Shown here: in pieces, positions 16,131 to 23,432 of the stretch | Layout: the number at the start of each line of letters is the position of its first letter | How positions within the stretch are numbered: position 1 is the stretch's first letter | Assembly: GCA_045646845.1 (NCBI GenBank) | Contig: JAZRLO010000029.1 | Location: 1 to 64,000 of the forward strand | Length of the DNA: 64,000 bases | Origin: HGM04593 sp045646845 | Lineage (GTDB): Bacteria > Bacteroidota > Bacteroidia > Bacteroidales > Bacteroidaceae | Direction: 5' to 3' | Program-made: the position numbers and the translations under genes | Notes under the pieces: model-generated | Database searches by the model: none | What the model was told of the DNA's origin: nothing | The model's input: only the letters and a program-made list of their open reading frames with translations

Positions 16131-18914
16131 CTATATCCCAAGCTTCTCTTTCAGGAATTCTCCTGTATATGAATCCTTGCATGCGGCAACCGCTTCCGGT
16201 GTGCCGGCAGCGACAAGGTTTCCCCCGTTCTCTCCTCCTTCAGGGCCAAGGTCTATCAGGTAATCGGCGCACTTTATTATATCCATGTTGTGCTCGATTA
16301 TCACAAGTGAATGGCCGCGTTCAAGCAGGCGGTTGAACGATTTCAGCAGTTTCTTTATGTCGTGGAAATGCAGTCCGGTCGTGGGTTCGTCAAAGATGAA
16401 CATGGTGGGGCGGTCGCTCTGCTGGCTAAGATAATAGGCGAGCTTCACGCGCTGGTTCTCTCCTCCTGACAGGGTTGATGACGACTGGCCCAGCTTTATG
16501 TATGCGAGCCCTACATCCTGCAATGGTTGAAGGCTGTCGGCAATGCGTTTCTGTCCGTGTTCCTGAAAGAAGTTTATGGCATCGCCGATGGTCATTTCCA
16601 GTATGTCGTGTATATTCTTGCCGTGGAATGTGACCTCCAGAACCTCGTTCTTGAACCTCTTTCCGTGGCAGGCTTCGCATTCAAGCTTCAGGTCGGCCAT
16701 GAACTGCATGGGCACGGTAATCGTTCCTTCGCCCTTGCACTCGTCACAGCGTCCCCCGTCTGAATTGAACGAGAAATATCCGGCACCGAATCCCAACTGT
16801 TTGGCAAGCGGCTGTTGGGCAAAAAGGTGTCTTATCTCATCATATACCTTGAGGTATGTGGCCGGGTTTGAACGTGATGACTTTCCGATAGGGTTCTGGT
16901 CAATGAATTCTACTCCTTTGAGTCTGCCGAGTGCTCCTTCGAGCGATTCGCACTGTCCGGGTGCTTCGCAGGCATTTCCAAAATGGCGCATGAGGGAACG
17001 GTAGAGAATGTTGCGCACCAGAGTCGATTTGCCAGAGCCGCTTACTCCGCTCACTACGGTCATGGTATTGAGCGGTATCTCGACGTCTATCCCTTTGAGG
17101 TTGTTCTCCCTAGCCCCCTTTATCAATATGTGGTTGTTCGACGTACGTCTGTGCGCAGGCGTCTCAATGGTCTCTTCGCCAAGAAGATACTTGACGGTGT
17201 AGCTGTCGCTGCCGTTCTGCAGGTTGCCCATGTCTCCCTGATATACGATATTACCTCCGTATGAACCGGCTTTGGGGCCAACATCGATGATGTAATCGGC
17301 AGCGCGTATTATCTCCTCGTCATGTTCTACCACGACAACTGTGTTCCCGAGGTCGCGGAGACGGTAGAGAACACTTATAAGTCTTCCCGTGTCACGGCTG
17401 TGAAGTCCGATGCTCGGTTCATCCAATATGTACAATGACCCCACCAGCGCACTTCCGAGCGATGTCACCAGATTTATGCGCTGGCTCTCTCCGCCCGAAA
17501 GGGTGTTGCTAAGGCGGTTCAGGGTCAGATACCCCAAGCCTACATCAATGAGGCAGTTTATTCGGCTTTTTATCTCGGTTAGTATGCGTGAGGCTACGGC
17601 CGTGTCGTTCTCGTCGAGTACGAGTCCGTCAAAGAATGCCTTTAGCTTTGTTATCGGCATCTCTACCAGTTCTACGATGCTGGTCCCTCCCACCTTTACG
17701 TATCCGGCCTCCTTCTTCAGTCTTGTTCCGTGACATGTAGGACATATCGGCTTTCCTCTGTAGCGTGCGAGCATCACACGGTACTGTATCTTGTACTGGT
17801 TTGCTTTGACCATGTTGAAGAAGTTGTCTATGCATATACCCTCTCCGTATTCTTCAATCCATGGGCCTTTGTGCCACAGGTAATCCTTCTGCTCCTGCGT
17901 CAGGTTATAGTATGGCTCGAAAATAGGGAAATTGTCCTGTGGCGCGCGGCGGCAAAATTCGTTTTTCCATTCTCCCATCTTATCTCCACGCCAGCAGAAT
18001 ACGGCTCCGTCATAGACACTCAGCAGTTTGTTCGGGACTACCAGGTCCTCGTCTATTCCCACTATGCGGCCGAAACCTTCACAGTCGGGGCATGCACCAA
18101 TAGGTGAATTGAACGAGAACATCTGCTCGGTAGGCTCTTCGAAAGTAATTCCGTCTGCCTCGAAACGTATGCTGAACTCATGCGGTTTTTCTTCGTCCAT
18201 GAACTGGAGAAGGCATGTTCCTCCACCTTCGTAGAATGCCGTCTCGGCAGAGTCGAGAAGACGGCTTACAGTCTCGTTGCTTTCACTTACGCTAAGACGG
18301 TCTATCAATAGGGTAGGTGTGTCTCCTTTTCTGTAGGAGTAATCTTCAATGCGTACTATCTCTTTGTCAAGCACTACTCGCGTGAAACCTTGCTGGAGGT
18401 AAATGGTCAGCTGCTGCTCCATGTCGCGCCCCTTGCGTTTGGGGATTGGTGCAAGCAGAAGGAAACGCGTGCCTTCGGGTCTGCTCTTCATACACTCCAC
18501 AAGATCCTCCGGGTTGTTCTTCTTGACAATGTTTCCGCTTATGGGTGAAAAGGTCTTTCCGATTCTGGCATAAAGCAACTTGAGGTATTCGTAAATCTCG
18601 GTAGATGTTCCCACAGTGGAGCGTGGGTTCCTGTTGTTGACCTTCTGCTCAATGGCTATTGCAGGAGGAATGCCCTTGATGAAATCGCATTCGGGCTTGT
18701 TCATCTGTCCCAGGAACTGCCTTGCGTACGAAGATAGCGATTCGACATATCTCCGCTGTCCCTCGGCATAGAGGGTGTCGAAGGCCAACGAGGATTTTCC
18801 GGAGCCGGAAAGGCCGGTGACGACCACAAGCTTGCCTCGCGGAATAGCGACATCGACATTCTTCAGGTTGTTGACCCTTGCTCCTTTTATTATGATATTC
18901 CTCTTGTCCTCCAT
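16131..18914 (-). CDS. uvrA: UvrABC excinuclease subunit A
   Basis: The 927-aa damage sensor of nucleotide excision repair; it loads UvrB at lesions. There are two ABC ATPase modules. Walker A1 spans G34-S41 (GLSGSGKS) and a second GVSGSGKST lies near residue 620. ABC signatures 'LSGGESQRI' and 'LSGGENQRVKL' are present. Zinc-binding CxxC pairs are seen around 'CPDCEGFG', 'CPTCHGTRL' and 'CDECKGEG...CEACHGKRF'. The length is typical. It is monocistronic as far as I can see. A weak TACTTTCG (-7-like, minus strand, 18941-18948) lies 27 nt upstream; the remainder of 18949-19160 shows nothing clear. Confidence 0.97.
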   Translation of the reverse strand: MEDKRNIIIKGARVNNLKNVDVAIPRGKLVVVTGLSGSGKSSLAFDTLYAEGQRRYVESLSSYARQFLGQMNKPECDFIKGIPPAIAIEQKVNNRNPRSTVGTSTEIYEYLKLLYARIGKTFSPISGNIVKKNNPEDLVECMKSRPEGTRFLLLAPIPKRKGRDMEQQLTIYLQQGFTRVVLDKEIVRIEDYSYRKGDTPTLLIDRLSVSESNETVSRLLDSAETAFYEGGGTCLLQFMDEEKPHEFSIRFEADGITFEEPTEQMFSFNSPIGACPDCEGFGRIVGIDEDLVVPNKLLSVYDGAVFCWRGDKMGEWKNEFCRRAPQDNFPIFEPYYNLTQEQKDYLWHKGPWIEEYGEGICIDNFFNMVKANQYKIQYRVMLARYRGKPICPTCHGTRLKKEAGYVKVGGTSIVELVEMPITKLKAFFDGLVLDENDTAVASRILTEIKSRINCLIDVGLGYLTLNRLSNTLSGGESQRINLVTSLGSALVGSLYILDEPSIGLHSRDTGRLISVLYRLRDLGNTVVVVEHDEEIIRAADYIIDVGPKAGSYGGNIVYQGDMGNLQNGSDSYTVKYLLGEETIETPAHRRTSNNHILIKGARENNLKGIDVEIPLNTMTVVSGVSGSGKSTLVRNILYRSLMRHFGNACEAPGQCESLEGALGRLKGVEFIDQNPIGKSSRSNPATYLKVYDEIRHLFAQQPLAKQLGFGAGYFSFNSDGGRCDECKGEGTITVPMQFMADLKLECEACHGKRFKNEVLEVTFHGKNIHDILEMTIGDAINFFQEHGQKRIADSLQPLQDVGLAYIKLGQSSSTLSGGENQRVKLAYYLSQQSDRPTMFIFDEPTTGLHFHDIKKLLKSFNRLLERGHSLVIIEHNMDIIKCADYLIDLGPEGGENGGNLVAAGTPEAVAACKDSYTGEFLKEKLGI

Positions 18915-19160
18915 ATGCTGCTCTCCTCTTTATTTACTTGCGAAAGTACATAAAAAGCCGCCAATTCTTCACTCTTTTATGTAAAAAAATACCATATATT
19001 CCCTTCATTGCCGTAAATAAGCATCAAGTCGCGCATCTTTCACTTCTGTCAAGCCGTTTTATGAGAAATTCGGGCCGTTTCTCAATTAATGTAGCATGTT
19101 CGGCTGATTTGTAGTGATAATTCGTTATCTTCGCAGTAGAATGTAAAAAAATGACAGAAT

Positions 19161-20669
19161 ATGAAAATCAAACAAATCCTATCGCTTCTCGTGATACTGT
19201 TCTTGGCATCTTGTGCAAGCAAGAAAAATTCCGGGGTGGCAGATGCGCCTCTGCAACCAAAACGTGAATTCCGCGGTGCCTGGATACAGGCGGTGAACGG
19301 CCAGTTCATGGGCATGGACGAAAAGACTATGAAGAAGTATCTCACAGAGATGCTTGACAATCTCCAGAAGGTGCATGTCAATGCGGTCATTTTTCAGGTA
19401 CGTGTCGAGGGTGATGCTCTCTATGAATCGAAACTTGAACCCTGGAGCCGCTATCTTACAGGAACTCAGGGACGTTCTCCCGGGTGGGATCCCCTTGCGT
19501 TCATGGTCGAGGAGTGTCACAAACGCAATATGGAGTTGCATGCCTGGATAAATCCTTACCGTGCATGTACCAAGGGAACCAAAAAGGTTGCCCCCGGCCA
19601 TATGAGCTCGAAGAAACCCGAGAATTTTATCAAGTATGACGGACAGCTTTTCTTCAATCCTGCACTGGAAAGCAACAGGGAACATATCTGCAATGTCGTT
19701 AAGGATATCGTCGCCCGTTACGACGTTGACGGAATTCACATGGACGACTATTTCTATCCTTATCCTGCCAAAGGAAAGGATTTTCCCGATGACAAATGGT
19801 TCCGTAACAGCAGCGGCAAGAGCAAGGCCGAATGGAGAAGAAATAATGTCAATGAACTGATATTGCAGTTGCATAAGACGGTACGAGCATCAAAGCCATG
19901 GGTCAAGTTCGGAATTTCGCCTTTCGGAATTTACCGTAATGCCAGGACATGGGAATTCGGCAGCAAGACAACCGGGCTTCAGTGCTATGATGATCTTTAT
20001 GCCGATGTTCTTATGTGGATTGACGAAGGCTGGATAGACTATTGTCTTCCTCAGTTGTATTGGGAAATAGGCCATTCTGCAGCCGATTATGAGGAACTTG
20101 TGGCATGGTGGGCCGAAAATGCGTCGGGTCGTCCACTGTATATCGGTCAGGACGTCAACCGTACGGTAAAGGCCAAGGACGATTCATCCATAACCGGAAA
20201 CCAGCAACTTAGAAAGTATGACATGCAGCGTGCGCAGAAGAATATATTGGGCTCATGTTTCTGGGATGCTGCATCGGCTGCCAACAATGTAGGCGGTTAT
20301 CGCGATGTAATGGAAGAGGAGTATTTTCGCTATCCGGCACTTATGCCGAAATATACTTTTATCGATAATGTTGCGCCCAAGAAGGTGAACGGGGTCAGCG
20401 TCATTGATGACAAGGGAGACAAGGTTCTTGTATGGCTTGTCGATGAGAAAGTGAGCGATGTCATGAATGCCCCTTACCGTTATGTGGTATATTGCTTCGG
20501 AAAGGGTGAGGCCGTAAACCTTGACGATCCGTCCAAGATAATGAAGATAACCGCGCGTCCGTACCTGGTTCTTCCCGAGGATATGCACGGTAGCTATGTT
20601 TTTGTAGTGACTGTCCTCGACCGAATGCATAATGAGTCGGCCGGTGTCAAGTATAAGGTAAAGTTGTAA
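19161..20669 (+). CDS. GH10-like (DUF187) glycoside hydrolase lipoprotein
   Basis: A 502-aa lipoprotein (lipobox LASC, Cys18) of the family-10-like glycosyl hydrolase group (PF02638/YngK type). The TIM-barrel marks are 'FRGAWIQAVNG' (about 35), 'VNAVIFQVRVEGDALY', 'HAWINPYR', 'DGIHMDDYFYPYP' and 'IDYCLPQLYWEIG'. The last about 100 residues form a fibronectin-like C-terminal domain. The substrate is not certain; related proteins are thought to act on glycans in the envelope or from the host diet. It ends 2 nt before a GNAT gene, so the two are probably co-transcribed. Confidence 0.88.
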   Translation: MKIKQILSLLVILFLASCASKKNSGVADAPLQPKREFRGAWIQAVNGQFMGMDEKTMKKYLTEMLDNLQKVHVNAVIFQVRVEGDALYESKLEPWSRYLTGTQGRSPGWDPLAFMVEECHKRNMELHAWINPYRACTKGTKKVAPGHMSSKKPENFIKYDGQLFFNPALESNREHICNVVKDIVARYDVDGIHMDDYFYPYPAKGKDFPDDKWFRNSSGKSKAEWRRNNVNELILQLHKTVRASKPWVKFGISPFGIYRNARTWEFGSKTTGLQCYDDLYADVLMWIDEGWIDYCLPQLYWEIGHSAADYEELVAWWAENASGRPLYIGQDVNRTVKAKDDSSITGNQQLRKYDMQRAQKNILGSCFWDAASAANNVGGYRDVMEEEYFRYPALMPKYTFIDNVAPKKVNGVSVIDDKGDKVLVWLVDEKVSDVMNAPYRYVVYCFGKGEAVNLDDPSKIMKITARPYLVLPEDMHGSYVFVVTVLDRMHNESAGVKYKVKL

Positions 20670-20671
20670 GA

Positions 20672-21115
20672 ATGGAAGAACTCCGAATCTTTGAACTCGA
20701 TTCTGTCGATGAAAGGTATGTCTGTGCGGTGAATGCGCTGTTGCCGCAACTCTCTTCATCGCCGCACCGTTTCGGAACCGAAGAGTTGCGCGCAATCGTT
20801 GAATCTGCTTCTTCGCATCTTTTCATTGCCGAATGCGCGGACCGTGTATGCGGTATGCTGACTCTTGGTGAATATGTGGCTCCTACAGGGCGCAAGATGT
20901 GGATTGAGGATGTGGTCGTAGATGAGGCCGTGCGCGGCAAGTCGGTGGGCCGTAGGCTTGTTGAACACGCCTGTGCCTTCGCAGCCTCGTCGGGCGGCGG
21001 TGTGCTGATGCTCACTTCGCGTCCTTCGCGTGTCGCAGCCAACAGGCTTTACCGCTCATGCGGCTTTTCAACAAAGGAGACCAATGTATATGTAATGCCT
21101 GTAGTAAAGGAGTAA
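20672..21115 (+). CDS. GNAT family N-acetyltransferase
   Basis: A 147-aa cytoplasmic acetyl-CoA-dependent transferase. The GNAT core is visible: 'MWIEDVVVDEAVRGKSVGRRLVEHA' includes the acetyl-CoA pyrophosphate loop (RGKSVGRRL). It is followed by 'LMLTSRPSRVAANRLYRSCGF', the typical C-terminal strand and helix. The substrate cannot be told from sequence. It starts 2 nt after the GH10-like gene and ends before a strong hairpin (21130-21179). Confidence 0.9.
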   Translation: MEELRIFELDSVDERYVCAVNALLPQLSSSPHRFGTEELRAIVESASSHLFIAECADRVCGMLTLGEYVAPTGRKMWIEDVVVDEAVRGKSVGRRLVEHACAFAASSGGGVLMLTSRPSRVAANRLYRSCGFSTKETNVYVMPVVKE

Positions 21116-21129
21116 GTTATACCCCGATT

Positions 21130-21179
21130 ATATTGACACGAAAGGAGCCCGCTTGTACAGGCTCCTTTCGTGTCAATAT
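21130..21179. terminator. Bidirectional terminator hairpin
   Basis: A 20-bp perfect stem (ATATTGACACGAAAGGAGCC and its complement) with a 10-nt loop lies between the convergent GNAT and sigma-factor genes. Confidence 0.75.
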
Positions 21180-21189
21180 GGTGTATGCC

Positions 21190-21828
21190 TCAGTTCGATG
21201 TCAGGCTTTTCAATTTTTCCAGAAGTGTCAGTTGTGCTCTGTGCTTTGCCATCGACAATGTGCACTGTATGCGCTTTGGATTAATCTTTTCCGGGTCGGA
21301 ATCACTTCTTATATACTTCCATAGCTCTTTGGAAGCATCAAGAGTGCTCTTGCCGTCAATTATTAGCAGGCGAAGCAGTTCCCTGTCTCTCTCGTTCAGC
21401 ATTTCATATGCTTTCCATACAGGGGGTGTTTCGCACTCTTCTTCCTCTATCGAATTGTTCATTATCTCCAGCAGTTCGGGACTCTCCGGCACGAACTCTT
21501 TTTCGGCTCTTTTCTTCTCGGCTCTGTTCAGTCTCATAAAGTGGTTTATGGAACATCTGGCCACATAGCTGTACAGTGATGCGCCGTCCCTGTTTTTCCA
21601 CTTTCTCAGGACAGCCCAGTCGTTGTCGGCAAGGAATTCATATAGCTCGCCGACAATCATCCTGGTGTCATCGCATTTGAGTATAGCGGTGGAGATGTAT
21701 TTCAGCAACTCCCTGCATCTCTCATTGAAGAAATAACCGTGCAGTTCTTCATCGGCAGGCTTGGCTGTCAGTCTCTCGACCAGCTCCTTGTCTCCGAGCA
21801 ATCCGTAATTTGTGAGATTCTTTAGCAT
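21190..21828 (-). CDS. Sigma-70 family RNA polymerase sigma factor (divergent)
   Basis: A 212-aa protein resembling the divergent sigma-70-like factors of Bacteroidales. An N-terminal extension is followed by a region-2-like part ('FLADNDWAVLRKWKNRDGASLYSYVARCSINHFMRL', residues about 65-105). A charged linker leads to a region-4-like part at about 140-210 ('LNERDRELLRLLIIDG', then a helical 'KRIQCTLSMAKHRAQLTLLEKL'). It starts 1 nt after the lipoprotein gene and is likely translated from the same transcript. No anti-sigma factor is adjacent. The target promoters are unknown; the assignment rests on pattern only. Confidence 0.7.
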   Translation of the reverse strand: MLKNLTNYGLLGDKELVERLTAKPADEELHGYFFNERCRELLKYISTAILKCDDTRMIVGELYEFLADNDWAVLRKWKNRDGASLYSYVARCSINHFMRLNRAEKKRAEKEFVPESPELLEIMNNSIEEEECETPPVWKAYEMLNERDRELLRLLIIDGKSTLDASKELWKYIRSDSDPEKINPKRIQCTLSMAKHRAQLTLLEKLKSLTSN

Positions 21829-21829
21829 T

Positions 21830-22771
21830 TTATTTGCTGAATGTTATACTATAGCTGTTGTATATGTTTGACAATGCAGTATATGTCATTTTCATTGTCG
21901 GGTCGCCTTCAAGGTTGAAGTAGTTGTGCACCTTGATGTTGTTCGATGTCATGTCACCGAACTTTGTGTATCCGCCCTGTGTCTCTTCCTGCAATACGTA
22001 TGGGGTACATTTGCCCAAGTAACCCATTGCCGCGTATATCTGTGGCATGCCGCTCTGGACAAACGGCATTAGGCTTGTGCCGGTATAAGGATATATCGCC
22101 TTCTTGTCGAACGTGTAGGCGTATGTGTTGTATTCCACGCTGCCGTCCTTCTTGTTCTCCTTGAGGACAGTTATGTTCTTCAGCATGTAACCGTCCCATT
22201 TGTAATTGTATGTTATCTTGTACTCCTCGTCGTTGTATGTGCTTGCTGTACACAGATCGCCGTTGTACGTAAAGACTCTTTCGCTGGTCGTGGTTACGGC
22301 CTCGGTGGAGTTGTTGGCGAAATGGTCAGTGACTGTCTCTATCCTGCTTATATAGCCGCGTGCATTTATTGTCACGTCTTCCAGTACGTTTTCGGTATAT
22401 TTTTCTGTAATGCCTCTGTCAGTTTTTGTGTACTCTACTATGTACCTGTTCCTTATACACTCGTTTTTGTTGAAATCGGTGTAGTAATCGAGCGTGCAGT
22501 TCCTGCTTTCAACCTGAAAGATGTCGCCTTTCATCTCGAATGCGTATTCATAGCCGGTAACTCTGTTCTCGTTATCCCTTCTTATGTTTTTCCAGCTTTC
22601 GACGATTGTTCTGTTGTCGCCTATCTTTGAGATGACAACCTGTTTCGGGCTGAAATCACCTTTTTTTTGCTCCTCGAACGGATTCCTCTCTTCTGTTTCG
22701 CTGCACGAAACAAGAACGGTACCTAAAAACAGTGTGGCCAGAATGCCGAAAAATCTCTTGCTAAGATTCAT
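21830..22771 (-). CDS. Lipoprotein of unknown function upstream of sigma factor
   Basis: A 313-aa lipoprotein (lipobox VLVSC, Cys23) with an acidic stretch right after the Cys (SETEERNPFEE), which could act as a surface-export signal of the Bacteroidetes type. The mature part is a run of beta-strands rich in Tyr, Thr and Asn ('YSITFSK' at the end), similar in style to DUF4595 or YD-like sheets. It is co-transcribed with the sigma factor (1-nt gap). A probable promoter lies at 22803-22834. No characterised family is recognised. Confidence 0.7.
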   Translation of the reverse strand: MNLSKRFFGILATLFLGTVLVSCSETEERNPFEEQKKGDFSPKQVVISKIGDNRTIVESWKNIRRDNENRVTGYEYAFEMKGDIFQVESRNCTLDYYTDFNKNECIRNRYIVEYTKTDRGITEKYTENVLEDVTINARGYISRIETVTDHFANNSTEAVTTTSERVFTYNGDLCTASTYNDEEYKITYNYKWDGYMLKNITVLKENKKDGSVEYNTYAYTFDKKAIYPYTGTSLMPFVQSGMPQIYAAMGYLGKCTPYVLQEETQGGYTKFGDMTSNNIKVHNYFNLEGDPTMKMTYTALSNIYNSYSITFSK

Positions 22772-22802
22772 AAATTAATAATTTGCAGTTTGTACATTTC
22801 TG

Positions 22803-22834
22803 CAAACATACTTAAAAAGATTTGTTTTCTGCAA
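22803..22834 (-). promoter_or_regulatory. Probable promoter of lipoprotein-sigma operon
   Basis: On the minus strand TTGC (22831-22834), 20 nt, TATGTTTG (22803-22810). The -7 element is a full match and the -33 element is partial. It lies 31 nt before the ATG at 22771. Confidence 0.5.
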
Positions 22835-22881
22835 TATAATTCCGGTAAAAATGTTTAAAAAAGGCAAAATCTCCTTCTCGG

Positions 22882-23301
22882 TCAATGGTTGGTGAAGAAA
22901 TCGAAAGCTTCGAAAATCTCCTGCTTGCTGCAATCGCGGACAACGGGTCTGCCATCGTTTCCCAACAACCTGAATGGCTCTTTCGGCATCATCCCGTACA
23001 GCTTTTCATATGTCCGGCAGTCGAATGAGAAGCGGCTGTAGCTCTCCCGTGTGTTGTGGATGAACAGATGCATTTTTTCTGTGGGGAACTCCGTGAATGC
23101 GCATGACAGATAGAGCGAGCAGACATAAGCCGCAACCTTCATCTCTTCTTCTCTTCCGTCATTCCGCAGGGCACGGAAACCTTCAAGGAACGGTTTCCCG
23201 AAATCCGTCTCTATTGTCCTCCCGGCTATCTTCCCGAGTATGCCGCGCGCAGTCTGTTCTTCCATGCCATTCCGGTTCTCTTTATTTAGATACTTTTCCA
23301 T
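22882..23301 (-). CDS. Hypothetical protein, no recognised family
   Basis: A 139-aa soluble protein without signal peptide or membrane segment. It looks alpha/beta, with a central hydrophobic part 'KVAAYVCSLYLSCAFTEF' and a C-terminal helix 'KQEIFEAFDFFTN'. A second ATG at 23265 would shorten it by 12 residues. It is transcribed away from the outer-membrane barrel gene at 23433 and lies 110 nt upstream of the lipoprotein-sigma operon on the same strand. I do not recognise it. The reading frame and codon use look like a real gene, but I have no homologue in mind. Confidence 0.55.
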   Translation of the reverse strand: MEKYLNKENRNGMEEQTARGILGKIAGRTIETDFGKPFLEGFRALRNDGREEEMKVAAYVCSLYLSCAFTEFPTEKMHLFIHNTRESYSRFSFDCRTYEKLYGMMPKEPFRLLGNDGRPVVRDCSKQEIFEAFDFFTNH

Positions 23302-23432
23302 GGCGTAAAATTAAAAAAAAAGATGTAGTTTTGTTTAATTTGATTTATGTTTGTTTTTTTAGAATATGTATTTAAACTTTATTCAAGATTGTTAGTCTAA
23401 AATAAACGTAAAACAGGAATATATATATAGAT

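Noticed and set aside
21130..21179. Hairpin considered as a mobile-element end or REP sequence
   Set aside because: A perfect stem between convergent genes is explained by a bidirectional terminator, and no copy of it is seen elsewhere in the window.
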